DNA from: Roseburia porci
Lineage (GTDB): Bacteria > Bacillota > Clostridia > Lachnospirales > Lachnospiraceae
Assembly (NCBI RefSeq): GCF_009695765.1
Contig: NZ_VUNI01000013.1
Location: 1-64,000, forward strand
Reading direction: 5' to 3'
Length of the DNA: 64,000 bases
Shown: positions 53,455-63,046 of the stretch, one piece after another
How the letters are laid out: each line of letters starts with the position of its first letter
How positions within the stretch are numbered: the first letter of the stretch is position 1
Notes under the pieces: generated by a model
The model's input: only the letters and a program-made list of their open reading frames with translations
Told to the model about the DNA's origin: nothing
Database searches by the model: none
Position numbers and translations under genes: made by a program

Positions 53455-53474
53455 ACAGATGTAAGAACATCTGT
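53455..53474 (+). repeat. Perfect stem-loop after the LCP gene
   Basis: ACAGATGT (53455-53462) and ACATCTGT (53467-53474) enclose AAGA. There is no T-tract, so it may attenuate or protect the mRNA between the LCP and UDPGP genes. Confidence 0.5.
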
Positions 53475-53523
53475 ATGGTATAAAGGGTATACGTTTTGGG
53501 AGTTATTTATTTGAGGAGAAACA

Positions 53524-54732
53524 ATGAATACACAGATTGAAAATAAAATAAAGGCGTCAAATCAGAAGTATTTATCTGGATTGATTGGGAAAACTCTTCC
53601 AGAACGCCTGGAAAAACAGTTAGAAGAACTTGACTGGTCTTATCTGGATCTGATTCATGGAGGAAGTCAGAAACGTGGAACATTTGCACCGCTCGGTGCG
53701 ATGGAGTTAGATGAGATCGCGGCGAAAAAAGAGATTTTTAAAGAAGAGGGATTAAAAGCAATCCGTGCATGCAAGGTGGGAGCGATTCTTCTTGCAGGAG
53801 GTCAGGGAACCCGACTTGGATTTGACAAAGCAAAAGGTATGTTTAATATCGGTGTGAATAAGGAACTGTACATTTTTGAACAGCTGATTCGCAATCTGAT
53901 GAAAGTTACCGATGAAGCAGGAGCATGGGTTCCGCTTTATATTATGACCAGTGAGAAGAACGATGCACAGACCAGAGCCTTTTTTGAAGAACATGCGTAT
54001 TTTGGATACAATAAGGATTTTGTAAAATTCTTTGTTCAGGCGATGGCACCGGCCGTTGATTTTGACGGTAATTTCCTGATCGAGGCAGAGGATTCCCTTG
54101 CATTGTCACCAAATGGTAATGGAGGCTGGTTCACATCTTTCTTAAGATCCGGACTGGATGCCGATATGAAAGCCAGGGGAATTGAGTGGCTCAATGTTTT
54201 TGCCGTTGATAATGTGCTTCAGCAGATTGCAGATCCGGTCTTTATCGGAGCGACCATTCTGTCTGGCCGTGTCAGTGGTTCAAAGGTGGTGCGTAAGGCA
54301 GATCCTCATGAGAGAGTAGGAGCTCTCTGTCTGGAGGATGGCAAGCCATCGATTGTTGAATATTATGAACTGACCAAGGAGATGGCAGAAGCAACCGATG
54401 AGAAAGGTTCTTTATTATATGGATTTGGTGTGATTTTAAATTACATTTTCCGTGTAGATAGGCTGCTTGAGATTGCAGATCGTAAACTTCCGATCCATGT
54501 TGTGGAGAAGAAAGTACCTTATATCAATGAGGCTGGCGAGTTTGTGAAACCAGAAGAGCCAAATGCTTATAAGTTTGAGGAATTGATCCTTGATATGGTT
54601 TATATGATGGACAATTGCCTGCCGTTTGAAGTTGAGCGTGAAAAGGAATTTGCTCCTGTAAAAAATGCAACCGGAGTAGATTCTGTAGATACAGCCCGGG
54701 AACTTCTGAAAAAGAATGGAATTGAAATCTAA
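53524..54732 (+). CDS. UTP-sugar-1-phosphate uridylyltransferase (UDPGP type 1 family)
   Basis: This 402-residue cytoplasmic enzyme is of the eukaryote-like UDP-GlcNAc/UDP-glucose pyrophosphorylase group. The nucleotide-binding signature is LLAGGQGTRLGFDKAKGMF (about 91-109). Other markers are MTSEKND, GNGGWF and VRKADPHERVGALC. It makes UDP-sugar from UTP and sugar-1-phosphate. UDP-GlcNAc or UDP-GalNAc is the usual product in this branch, but specificity cannot be read here. The ATG is preceded by GAGGAGAAAC. A strong terminator follows. Confidence 0.88.
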   Translation: MNTQIENKIKASNQKYLSGLIGKTLPERLEKQLEELDWSYLDLIHGGSQKRGTFAPLGAMELDEIAAKKEIFKEEGLKAIRACKVGAILLAGGQGTRLGFDKAKGMFNIGVNKELYIFEQLIRNLMKVTDEAGAWVPLYIMTSEKNDAQTRAFFEEHAYFGYNKDFVKFFVQAMAPAVDFDGNFLIEAEDSLALSPNGNGGWFTSFLRSGLDADMKARGIEWLNVFAVDNVLQQIADPVFIGATILSGRVSGSKVVRKADPHERVGALCLEDGKPSIVEYYELTKEMAEATDEKGSLLYGFGVILNYIFRVDRLLEIADRKLPIHVVEKKVPYINEAGEFVKPEEPNAYKFEELILDMVYMMDNCLPFEVEREKEFAPVKNATGVDSVDTARELLKKNGIEI

Positions 54733-54750
54733 GAAAACGGGATGAGAGAG

Positions 54751-54793
54751 AACACATTCTTATGCCAGATTGTGGCATGAGAATGTGTTTTTT
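54751..54793 (+). terminator. Strong intrinsic terminator
   Basis: AACACATTCTTATGCCA (54751-54767) and TGGCATGAGAATGTGTT (54773-54789) pair at 16 of 17 positions, followed by T residues. Confidence 0.9.
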
Positions 54794-54879
54794 AAAATTT
54801 ATACAAGATTTTGTCACAATTTGAACACAGATAAAGGTTACACTGTCTTTAGTAAAGAAAAAGGAAGGAGACTTTCATC

Positions 54880-56301
54880 ATGGATAATTGGAACGAAAAT
54901 AATTTCGATCAGAATAATAACCAGAACCCATATCAACAGCCGGCAGATTCTTATCAGCAATCGGCAAATCAGACTTATAGTGCAGCAGGGCAGCAGGATT
55001 ACACTTACCAGAATAATCCCTATAGCCAGAAAGCACCAAAGGAGAAAAAAACAAAACATTCTGGTGGAAATGGTTTTGGCGCAAAACTTGCAAAATGTGT
55101 AGCAATCGCACTGGTATTTGGACTTGTCGCAGGAGCTGCATTTACCGGTGTAAGTTATTTCGGCGGTAATGCACTTGGAATCAACCAGTCATCTGACAGC
55201 TCGGATAAATCTTCCAGAAGCTCGAAAGACTCCGACAGTTCAGACAGCAGCTCATCGGATACAGCAAAGACACTTGCTACAACAAATACCGGAGATGCAA
55301 CCGATGTGACCGATGTATCCGGAATTGTCGATGCAGTAATGCCGTCAATCGTGGCAATTACAAATACAGGAATCGTCCAGTCCCAGAACTTCTTTGGACA
55401 GTCCCAGAGTTATGAGAGCCAGAGTGCAGGATCCGGCATCATCATTCAGGAAGATGATACATATCTGTACATTGCAACAAACAACCATGTTGTAGAAGGA
55501 GCAGAGTCATTGACCGTTCAGTTCTGCGATGATTCTACTGTTTCCGCAGAGGTAAAAGGAACGGATGCAAGCCATGACCTTGCGGTTGTTAAGGTTGAAA
55601 AGAGTGCAATTGATTCTGATACATTATCTGTAATCAAAGTGGCAACAATTGGTGATTCCACAGCACTTAAAGTTGGTCAGGCAACAATTGCAATCGGTAA
55701 TGCCCTTGGATATGGACAGTCTGTTACAACCGGTGTTGTCAGCGCACTTGGACGTACAGTATCAACTTCAGACAGCAGCACTGGAACAACAGTGACAAAT
55801 GATAATCTGATCCAGACGGATGCTGCAATTAACCCTGGTAACAGTGGTGGTGCCCTTTTAAATACAAATGGAGAAGTAATTGGTATCAACTCTGTAAAAT
55901 ATTCCGATACTTCCGTTGAAGGAATTGGTTATGCAATCCCGATGGAAGATGCACAGCCGATCATCACACAGCTGATCACACAGGAGAAAGTAGATGAATC
56001 CAAACAGGCTTATCTTGGAATCCAGGGTTATGACGTATCTTCAGATGTAGCAAAGACATACAACATGCCACAGGGAGTTTATGTATATCAGGTACTTTCC
56101 GGATCAGCAGCTGAAAAAGCAGGTTTACAGCAGGGAGATATTATTACCAAATTTGACGGAAAAACAGTTGGATCAATGGAAGAACTGCAGGAGACGTTAA
56201 GCTATTATGAAGCAGGTCAGAGTGTTAAGATCACAATCTGCAGCAGAGCAAATAATTATCAGGAGCAGGATCTTGATATTACGCTTGGAAGCCGTAATTA
56301 A
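54880..56301 (+). CDS. htrA: HtrA/DegP-type S1C serine protease with PDZ domain
   Basis: The 473-residue membrane-anchored protease has a cytoplasmic Asn/Gln/Tyr-rich N-terminus (about 1-55), a membrane helix (about 66-90), a Ser/Asp linker, a trypsin-like domain and a PDZ domain (about 375-470). The catalytic triad is H203 (NNHVVEGA), D233 (SHDLAVVKV) and S322 (NPGNSGGALL). HtrA degrades misfolded exported proteins and responds to envelope stress. It is a single-gene unit with its own upstream region and a downstream terminator. Confidence 0.93.
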   Translation: MDNWNENNFDQNNNQNPYQQPADSYQQSANQTYSAAGQQDYTYQNNPYSQKAPKEKKTKHSGGNGFGAKLAKCVAIALVFGLVAGAAFTGVSYFGGNALGINQSSDSSDKSSRSSKDSDSSDSSSSDTAKTLATTNTGDATDVTDVSGIVDAVMPSIVAITNTGIVQSQNFFGQSQSYESQSAGSGIIIQEDDTYLYIATNNHVVEGAESLTVQFCDDSTVSAEVKGTDASHDLAVVKVEKSAIDSDTLSVIKVATIGDSTALKVGQATIAIGNALGYGQSVTTGVVSALGRTVSTSDSSTGTTVTNDNLIQTDAAINPGNSGGALLNTNGEVIGINSVKYSDTSVEGIGYAIPMEDAQPIITQLITQEKVDESKQAYLGIQGYDVSSDVAKTYNMPQGVYVYQVLSGSAAEKAGLQQGDIITKFDGKTVGSMEELQETLSYYEAGQSVKITICSRANNYQEQDLDITLGSRN

Positions 56302-56335
56302 TAAAATATCACAATAAAAGCAAATTAATATAAGA

Positions 56336-56366
56336 AGCGCATATTCCGGACGGATGTGCGCTTTTT
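56336..56366 (+). terminator. Intrinsic terminator after htrA
   Basis: AGCGCA (56336-56341) and TGCGCT (56357-56362), with CCG/CGG inside, are followed by a T-tract. Confidence 0.8.
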
Positions 56367-56462
56367 TCACAGGACTTGCATAAATCATTCATATAGGTTA
56401 TAATTGGCGAGTTGCTAGAAGAAGATTATGATTTTAGTTATGAGAGTGAATGAGGAGACAGT

Positions 56463-56873
56463 ATGAGCAGAATTCAGGAGCTGATCCGGCAGTTTTGCAG
56501 ATTCAGCATGGTAGGAACGCTTTGCTTCGGAATTGATTATGGAGTACTGGTTCTTTTAACAGAGTCCGGATTATGCAGTTACATAGTTGCAAGTGCAATT
56601 TCGTATACAACATCCATTATTGTGAATTATATTTTAAGTATGAAATTTGTGTTTAATGGAAGAGAGGATATGCACAAGATCGTAGAACTTATGATTTTTG
56701 GCGCGTTGAGTGCTGTTGGACTGGGGCTTACCCAGCTGATCATGTGGTTTACCGTAGAAAGCCTGGGGTTATTTTATATGAGTGCCAAGGTGCTTGCAAC
56801 CATGGCGGTGACTGTATATAATTTCTTTTCCAGAAAGACATTCTTGGAGCAGCCAGCGCAGGAGATAATATAG
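56463..56873 (+). CDS. GtrA-family membrane protein
   Basis: This 136-residue protein has four hydrophobic helices and the GtrA pattern (FCRFSMVGTLCFGIDYGVLVLL, NYILSMKFVF). GtrA-like proteins are thought to flip or present undecaprenyl-phosphate-linked sugars for glycosylation outside the membrane. It lies just upstream of the dlt-like operon but is separated from it by 155 bases with a promoter. It may provide a sugar for the same surface polymer; this is inference. The ATG follows GAGGAGAC. Confidence 0.85.
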   Translation: MSRIQELIRQFCRFSMVGTLCFGIDYGVLVLLTESGLCSYIVASAISYTTSIIVNYILSMKFVFNGREDMHKIVELMIFGALSAVGLGLTQLIMWFTVESLGLFYMSAKVLATMAVTVYNFFSRKTFLEQPAQEII

Positions 56874-56990
56874 AAAGCAGAGGGGGACTGTCCGAGCAGA
56901 AATGTTTTGGATGGTCCTTTTGACATCATGCAAAACCCTTAAAAATCCTTAAGAAAATATTAATTGCCTTTATTTCATTAGAAATTAAGA

Positions 56991-56996
56991 TATAAT
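56991..56996 (+). promoter_or_regulatory. Probable -10 element of the dlt-like operon
   Basis: A perfect TATAAT lies 33 bases before the start codon at 57029. The best upstream hexamer (TTTATT, 56969-56974, 16-base spacer) is weak, so an activator may be involved. Confidence 0.55.
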
Positions 56997-57028
56997 AGGT
57001 TCTGGTAAAAGAAAAGAGGATATAGATT

Positions 57029-58567
57029 ATGACAAAGAATGTTTTGGAATGGCTGGAAGAAACAGCTCTTCAATATGAAGATAAGCCGGCATTCCTGGAT
57101 ACAAAAGATGAGATTACATTTGGACAGGTTATGGAACAGGCAAAGGCAATCGGTTCTGCTCTTTCGGAAAAGCTGAAGGAGAACAAAGCTCCGGTTGCTG
57201 TGGTTGCCGGACGTAACGTAAGGACACCAGCCGCATTTCTTGGCGTTGTATATAGTGGCCGTGCATATGCACCGATTGATGCAAAACTTCCGGAACAGCG
57301 TATTTTTAAGATTTTAAAAACACTTCAGCCGGCTGCAATCCTGGTTGATCGTGAGAATAAAGAAGCCATTGAGAAGCTGCTTGCAGACGGAAGAACACAG
57401 GATTCAGAATTTACGCAGGCACCGCTTCTGGTGATAGAGGAATTAAAAGAGCATGTGATTAATTACACAAAGCTTGCATGCATCCGTAGAAGAATGGTGA
57501 TGACAGATCCGCTCTATATTATTTTTACATCCGGGTCGACAGGAAATCCGAAGGGGGTTATGACTTCCCATCAGTCACTGATCTGTTATATTAATGCATA
57601 TTCCAAGGTGATGGGAATTGATGAGACAGACCGTCTCGGCAATCAGTCTCCGTTGGATTATATAGCTGCAATTCGTGATATCTATCTTCCACTCAAGTAT
57701 GGATGTTCAACGGTGATCCTGCCCAAAGAGTATTTTATGGAGCCGGATAATCTGTTTGGATGCATGAATGAATATGGAGTTACTGCGGTAGGCTGGAGTG
57801 TTTCTGCTTTCACAGTTCCGCTTTCACTTGGTGCATTTGAGGATTGTGAGCTTACAACTTTGAGAAAAATCTGTTTTTCCGGATCGGTTATGCCATGCAA
57901 ATGCCTGAAAGTATGGCAGGAGCATCTGCCGGAAGCAAAATTCGTAAACCAGTATGGACCGACAGAGGCAACGGCTTCCTGTACATATTATGAGGTCGAT
58001 CATACCGTGACAGAGGACGAAGTACTTCCAATCGGTGTACCATATGAGAACTACAAGGTATTTCTGATGAACGAGGATGAAACAGAGACCGCAGTCGGCG
58101 AAGAAGGAGAGATCTGTGTCAGTGGACCGGTACTTGCTCTTGGCTATTACAATGATCCGGAGCGGACAGCTGCAAGTTTTATCCAGAATCCGCTGAATCC
58201 GCATTATCAGGAAAAGATATACAGAACCGGAGACATCGGAGTACTCCGTGAGGATGGAATTTTAGAATTCCATGGAAGAAAAGACAGACAGATCAAGCAT
58301 ATGGGACATCGTGTGGAACTGGATGAAGTCGAGTATGCCGCAAATCAGATCGATGGCGTCGCAGAAAGCTGCTGTATTTACCGGAAAGACAAAGAAGTGT
58401 TATATCTGTTTTATACCGGTGAGGCTCAGAAACGCGATGTTGTGCTGGAACTGAGAACGGTACTTCCGGGATTTATGGTACCAAGAAAAGTTAAACCAAT
58501 CGAATCCATGCCAAAACTTCCAAATGGCAAGATTGATATGACAACACTCCGTGATATGGCGAAATAA
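57029..58567 (+). CDS. Amino-acid adenylation enzyme, DltA-like
   Basis: The 512-residue enzyme of the AMP-binding family would activate an amino acid as its adenylate and load it on the carrier protein encoded next. Motifs are FTSGSTGNPKG (about 166-176), NQYGPTEATASC, GEEGEICVSGP, YRTGDIG and the late PNGKID with the catalytic lysine. Length and A-domain type match DltA (D-alanine ligase). The substrate-pocket region (NQSPLDYIAAIRDIYLPL) retains an aspartate for the amino group but differs from the usual FDLSVMDLYP of DltA. The substrate may therefore not be D-alanine, given the decarboxylase in the operon. Confidence 0.88.
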   Translation: MTKNVLEWLEETALQYEDKPAFLDTKDEITFGQVMEQAKAIGSALSEKLKENKAPVAVVAGRNVRTPAAFLGVVYSGRAYAPIDAKLPEQRIFKILKTLQPAAILVDRENKEAIEKLLADGRTQDSEFTQAPLLVIEELKEHVINYTKLACIRRRMVMTDPLYIIFTSGSTGNPKGVMTSHQSLICYINAYSKVMGIDETDRLGNQSPLDYIAAIRDIYLPLKYGCSTVILPKEYFMEPDNLFGCMNEYGVTAVGWSVSAFTVPLSLGAFEDCELTTLRKICFSGSVMPCKCLKVWQEHLPEAKFVNQYGPTEATASCTYYEVDHTVTEDEVLPIGVPYENYKVFLMNEDETETAVGEEGEICVSGPVLALGYYNDPERTAASFIQNPLNPHYQEKIYRTGDIGVLREDGILEFHGRKDRQIKHMGHRVELDEVEYAANQIDGVAESCCIYRKDKEVLYLFYTGEAQKRDVVLELRTVLPGFMVPRKVKPIESMPKLPNGKIDMTTLRDMAK

Positions 58568-58601
58568 ATAATTTTATAAATATAGAAAGAAGGAACTAAA
58601 A

Positions 58602-58832
58602 ATGAGAGAGACATTAATGGATATTTTAACAGATTTAAGACCTGACGTAGATTTTGAGAATGAGACAAACCTGATCTCAGGAGGTATTCTTGAGTCATTT
58701 GATATTGTATCACTGGTATCGGAACTGACAGACGAATTTGATATTACAATTCGCCCGAAAGATCTCGTTCCGGAGAACTTCAATTCAGTAGATGCGATGC
58801 TTGCACTGATTACAAAACTCGTGGAGGAATAA
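58602..58832 (+). CDS. Aminoacyl carrier protein, DltC-like
   Basis: The 76-residue four-helix carrier protein has the phosphopantetheine serine in GGILESFDIVSL (S38). DltC proteins usually read LDSFD; here it is LESFD. It would carry the activated amino acid as a thioester. It lies 34 bases after the adenylation gene with GAAGGAAC as ribosome site, and one base before the decarboxylase-like gene, so stoichiometric co-expression with both is likely. Confidence 0.9.
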   Translation: MRETLMDILTDLRPDVDFENETNLISGGILESFDIVSLVSELTDEFDITIRPKDLVPENFNSVDAMLALITKLVEE

Positions 58833-58833
58833 T

Positions 58834-60264
58834 ATGGAGCTTCAGAGCTATCTGAAAGAAAATTGGATCAAACAGCAGAATACAGAACTGAATGAGCTGG
58901 AGATTAACGACCCGCTCTATCAGGCAGAAGAAGAACTTGCAGAAAGTCCTGCATTTTTCTTTGACCAGGACAAGTTTGCAGCAAGAGTGAAAAAGGTTAA
59001 GGAATATCTTGGAGAGAATATTCCGCTTACTTTTTCCATCAAAGCGAACCCGTTTCTTTTAAATTGTCTTCCGGAAACAATTGCCCATGTGGAAGTGTGC
59101 AGTCCGGGAGAACTTACAATCTGCCAGAAAATGGCAATTGCACCGGAGAAGATTATTTATTCCGGTGTTATGAAAGAACGCACAGATATTCGCAGAGCAA
59201 TTTTATATGGAGTAGGAATTCTGACAGCGGAGAGTCTGCTTCATGTCAAAATGGAGAATGACATTGCCGAAGGTATGGGCAGACAGAAGGTTATTCTCAG
59301 ACTGACAAGCGGCAACCAGTTTGGAATGTCGGAGGAAGATATTGAATATATCATCAGTCATCAGGACAGATTTCCGAATCTGGAGTTTTATGGAATTCAT
59401 TATTATTCCGGAACACAGAAGAAAAAGGTAAAACAGATCGAAAAGGATATGTTCCATCTGACGGACTTCTTAAGCAGTCTTGAAGAAAAATACGGTTATG
59501 ATCCGAAACTTGTGGAATATGGTCCGGGCCTTGCAACAGAGTATTTTAAAGCGCCTTATGATCAGACGGAATATGCTCTTTTGGGAGAAGTTTCCGAAAT
59601 CTTAAAGGGATTTGCGGAAAGTTTCCCACTCGGAATTGAGATGGGACGTTTCCTTGCGGCACCATGTGGTACTTATGTGACACAGGTAAAGGATTTGAAG
59701 TACAGCAATGAGACGAATTATGTAATCTGTGACGGTGGAATCCACCATTTGAAATATTATGGACAGACTATGGCAATGCAGGTCCCGCCAATCTGGGTTC
59801 TTCCGGGCATTGGCGAGCGTGACGGTTCCGTACGTGGAATGAGAAGAGCTGCCTATGTGGACAATTCCAGAGAGAATGACAAGAAACAGTCTGGAGCAGT
59901 TGCAAAGGAACGCTTAACCGGAAGTCAGGAAGCAACAGAAGAACAGGTACTGAGTGTGATGGAAGCGGTTGTTGACGAAAATGATTACTGCATCTGTGGA
60001 AGCCTTTGTACAGTTGCTGATATTCTGGTACGTGAGGCTCATCTTCCTGCGCTTCATGTTGGAGATTACCTGGGATTTGGAAGATGTGGCGCATATTCTG
60101 TTACGGAGGGAAGTGCACTTTTCCTCTCCAGAAAAATGCCAAGGATCTATCTGTTTTCACAGAAGGATGGAGCAAAACTCATGAGAGATTTTGTTGCAAC
60201 GGATAAGCTGAATATGGCGGATCCTCTGAAAGCATGCTTGTCGGGGGTATCGTTATGGAATTAA
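58834..60264 (+). CDS. PLP-dependent fold-III decarboxylase, LysA/BtrK-like
   Basis: This 476-residue alanine-racemase-fold enzyme has the PLP lysine K70 in FSIKANPF, the glycine-rich phosphate segment and GYDPKLVEYGPG. The active-site stretch CGSLC (388-392) ends in TVADIL, and GDYLGFGRCGAYS follows; both correspond to diaminopimelate/ornithine-type decarboxylases. It is about 50 residues longer than LysA, with an N-terminal extension and an insert near 345-375. It lies between the carrier protein and MBOAT genes. In butirosin synthesis the LysA-like BtrK decarboxylates glutamate while it is bound to a carrier protein, and the same gene set is present here. Free DAP decarboxylase is the main alternative. 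Confidence 0.82.
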   Translation: MELQSYLKENWIKQQNTELNELEINDPLYQAEEELAESPAFFFDQDKFAARVKKVKEYLGENIPLTFSIKANPFLLNCLPETIAHVEVCSPGELTICQKMAIAPEKIIYSGVMKERTDIRRAILYGVGILTAESLLHVKMENDIAEGMGRQKVILRLTSGNQFGMSEEDIEYIISHQDRFPNLEFYGIHYYSGTQKKKVKQIEKDMFHLTDFLSSLEEKYGYDPKLVEYGPGLATEYFKAPYDQTEYALLGEVSEILKGFAESFPLGIEMGRFLAAPCGTYVTQVKDLKYSNETNYVICDGGIHHLKYYGQTMAMQVPPIWVLPGIGERDGSVRGMRRAAYVDNSRENDKKQSGAVAKERLTGSQEATEEQVLSVMEAVVDENDYCICGSLCTVADILVREAHLPALHVGDYLGFGRCGAYSVTEGSALFLSRKMPRIYLFSQKDGAKLMRDFVATDKLNMADPLKACLSGVSLWN

Positions 60265-61859
60265 TTTCAGTGCAGTTTGCGCTTTTCGTGGCAATCGCAC
60301 TCATTGTGTATTATCTTTTTCCAAAGAAGAAGCAGTGGATTGTGCTTCTTGCAGCCAGCTATATTTATTATCTGCTGATCTGCAATAAGTACATTATATA
60401 TATGATGGTGACGACCGTTTCCACTTATCTGGGAGCGAGGGCAATTGATGCGCTTCGCATAAAACAGTCGGAGGTTGTAAAGGCACACAAACAGGAATGG
60501 TCAAGAGAAGAGCGCAAAAGCTATAAGAATAAGAATTTAAGCAAACGCAGATGGATCATGATCGGTGTGCTGCTTTTGAATTTTGGTATTCTTGGATTTT
60601 TAAAATACTTCCATTTTACCGCAGAGATTGTGGTAAACTTCCTTGGATTATTTGGTTTCCATGGAACCGCTCCGGATCTTGGGTTGTTACTTCCACTTGG
60701 AATCTCGTTCTATACGTTCCAGACGATGGGATATATCATTGATGTATATCAGGAGAAAGTGGAAGCAGAGCACAACATTGCAAAATTTGCATTGTTTGTT
60801 TCCTTTTTCCCGCAGATTATTCAGGGACCGATCGCAATGTATGACGATCTGGCACATCAGCTCTATGAGGAACATGATTTTGAATATGACCGTCTGAAAA
60901 GCGGAGCGCTTCTGGTGCTTTGGGGAATGTTCAAAAAGATGGTGATTGCAGATCGTGCAGTTAAAATGATCCAGCTGGTTACCGCAGATACAACTGCATT
61001 TTCAGGAACATTTATCCTGATGGCAGCGCTGATGTATGCATTACAGTTATATGCGGATTTTTCCGGTGGAATCGATATTGTCCGCGGAATCGGAGAAATG
61101 TTTGGAATTACGATGGCAGAGAACTTCAGACGCCCATATTTCTCCAAGTCTTTGACGGAGTACTGGCATCGTTGGCATATTACACTTGGTAACTGGGTAA
61201 GAAATTATGTATTTTACCCGCTTTCTATATCCAAAAAATTTCTGGATATGGGAAAATGGATGAAACCACGTTTTGGAAAACATATCAGCAAGGTAGTTCC
61301 GACAAGCCTTGCGTCGCTCCTGACATTCCTGATCATTGGAATCTGGCATGGAGCAAACAGCAAATATGTTGCATTTGGTCTGTGGAATGGTGTAGTGATC
61401 ATGCTGATCGAACTGTTCCGTCCGGTGAATGACCGGATTGGGGATGCACTTCACATTAACCGTGAAGGAAAGTTCTATCAGTTTATTGCAATGGTATGGA
61501 CATTTATCCTTGTACTGATCGGTTATTATTTTGATATTGCAGAGAGTTTTTCTTCGGCGATAGATATGTTATATCGTTCGGTATTTGATCTGCATCTGAG
61601 TGATCTGCATGCATTTGATGTGCTTGCACCGTCAGGACTGGATCATTGGGATTACCTGGTCATCCTTGCAGGGGCAATTGTGATTCTGATTGTTTCAATC
61701 ATTCAGGAACGCTCCGGAAGAAAGATCCGGGATATGTTGATGGAGAAAAAACTTCGTGTCCAGTGGGCATGCATTTTTGTTGGCATTTTTGCAGTGATCA
61801 TCTTCGGTTTTTATGGACCGGGAATGGATCCGGCAGAATTTGTTTATATGCAATTTTAG
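60255..61859 (+). CDS. MBOAT-family acyltransferase, DltB-like
   Basis: DltB-type MBOAT proteins pass the aminoacyl group from the carrier protein across the membrane. The product has 534 residues from the ATG at 60255, which overlaps the decarboxylase gene by 10 bases, and about 11-13 hydrophobic segments. Conserved segments are RPYFSKSLTEYWHRWHITLG and the catalytic histidine H365 in GIWHGANSKY. It is longer than typical DltB (about 400) and closer in length to AlgI/PatA-like MBOATs, so the acceptor may be a polysaccharide rather than lipoteichoic acid. Confidence 0.9.
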   Translation: MELISVQFALFVAIALIVYYLFPKKKQWIVLLAASYIYYLLICNKYIIYMMVTTVSTYLGARAIDALRIKQSEVVKAHKQEWSREERKSYKNKNLSKRRWIMIGVLLLNFGILGFLKYFHFTAEIVVNFLGLFGFHGTAPDLGLLLPLGISFYTFQTMGYIIDVYQEKVEAEHNIAKFALFVSFFPQIIQGPIAMYDDLAHQLYEEHDFEYDRLKSGALLVLWGMFKKMVIADRAVKMIQLVTADTTAFSGTFILMAALMYALQLYADFSGGIDIVRGIGEMFGITMAENFRRPYFSKSLTEYWHRWHITLGNWVRNYVFYPLSISKKFLDMGKWMKPRFGKHISKVVPTSLASLLTFLIIGIWHGANSKYVAFGLWNGVVIMLIELFRPVNDRIGDALHINREGKFYQFIAMVWTFILVLIGYYFDIAESFSSAIDMLYRSVFDLHLSDLHAFDVLAPSGLDHWDYLVILAGAIVILIVSIIQERSGRKIRDMLMEKKLRVQWACIFVGIFAVIIFGFYGPGMDPAEFVYMQF

Positions 61860-61877
61860 GATAAGAGGTTAGTTAAA

Positions 61878-62987
61878 ATGCGTGAAAAGAAAACGAAAGC
61901 CAGATGGAAAGGAATACTTGCATTTACCGGTATTTTTCTTGTGCTTTTTCTGGTAGTTTCCGACATTATGTCTGTAAGCGATTGTACAAGCCTTGCAAAT
62001 ATACGCGGGTTTTATATGGAACCGAAGAATTCGCTGGATGTAGCGATGATCGGACCAAGTGAATTTTATGCAGATTATTCTGCAACCCAGGCATGGCAGG
62101 AATACGGATATACATCGTATTCGCTTGCAGTAGCCGGTGTACCTGGCAACCTGTATAAATCCATGTTAAAAGAGGTGCAGAAACGGCAGTCACCAAAACT
62201 TGTTGTGTTTGAGGTGAATGGATTCCTTCAGGGAGATGATTATTTTGCACGTGAAGGGCAGTTACATACATGGCTTGACAACATTCCATGGTCAGAGAAT
62301 AAGATTGAGACAATTAAGGAAATGATTCCGGAAAATGAGCAGTATTCTTATTTTTGCAAGATTGCTGCGGCACATAACAACTGGAAAGATATCGGACAGG
62401 TCGCAAATTGTACTGCAATTAAGGCCCGAATGGATTTAAATGGATATTCCTATACAAAAGGTTTTGGTACATATACAAAAAGCTGCGACAATGTGCGCAA
62501 CTCAAAGGAGAAAAAGATCCAGTTTACGGAAAAATCACAGGCTTACCTGTCTGATCTGTTGCAGTACTGCAAGGACAGCGGGGTGGAACATGTTCTTTTT
62601 GTACGTTTTCCACATGGCCGTAAGATTAAAAATCCGGAAGTTTTGAACCAGGTTGCTGATATGGTGACTTCCTATGGTTATGATTTCTTAAATCTGAATG
62701 ACGACCTGGATGAACTTGGAATTGATCCGGATACGGATTTCTATAATGTGGAGCATCTGAATGTAAAAGGCATGGAGAAGCTGACGACCTATTTCGGAGA
62801 TTATCTGTGCCAGAATTATGATATTAAAAGTGATCATTCAGCGAAAGAAGTGGCATACTGGAACAAGTGTGCAGAGCGTACAGCATCTATGATGACAGAA
62901 TGTCAGGATGATCTTGCACAGGGAAAGGTACGCAGATATTTTGAACTGTCAGTATATCTGTCACGAACGAAATCAGCAAAGAAATAA
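61878..62987 (+). CDS. DltD-like / SGNH-hydrolase-fold surface protein, copy 1
   Basis: The 369-residue protein has an N-terminal membrane anchor (about 13-31) and an extracellular SGNH-like domain. The block I serine is S61 in MIGPSEFYADYS, and the late catalytic histidine is H293 in NVEHLNVKG. DltD and the AlgX/AlgJ family act with MBOAT partners to complete acyl transfer to the polymer outside the cell. It starts 18 bases after the MBOAT gene. It is paralogous to the next gene, sharing KNSLDV-MIGPSE-YADYS, GYTSY and VPGNLY segments. Confidence 0.85.
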   Translation: MREKKTKARWKGILAFTGIFLVLFLVVSDIMSVSDCTSLANIRGFYMEPKNSLDVAMIGPSEFYADYSATQAWQEYGYTSYSLAVAGVPGNLYKSMLKEVQKRQSPKLVVFEVNGFLQGDDYFAREGQLHTWLDNIPWSENKIETIKEMIPENEQYSYFCKIAAAHNNWKDIGQVANCTAIKARMDLNGYSYTKGFGTYTKSCDNVRNSKEKKIQFTEKSQAYLSDLLQYCKDSGVEHVLFVRFPHGRKIKNPEVLNQVADMVTSYGYDFLNLNDDLDELGIDPDTDFYNVEHLNVKGMEKLTTYFGDYLCQNYDIKSDHSAKEVAYWNKCAERTASMMTECQDDLAQGKVRRYFELSVYLSRTKSAKK

Positions 62988-63007
62988 GAAGTATTGTAAA
63001 ATGTCTG

Positions 63008-63022
63008 CCCGGCATTGCCGGG
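63008..63022 (+). repeat. GC-rich stem-loop between the two DltD-like genes
   Basis: CCCGGC (63008-63013) and GCCGGG (63017-63022) enclose ATT. There is no T-tract. It may act as an mRNA processing or attenuation element within the operon. Confidence 0.45.
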
Positions 63023-63046
63023 AAATCGGAAAGATGGGAGCAGAAC

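Noticed and set aside
57029-58567. Naming the adenylation enzyme dltA and the operon dlt outright.
   Set aside because: The decarboxylase, altered pocket wording, ESFD in the carrier and the longer MBOAT make D-alanine uncertain, so only DltA-like labels are given.
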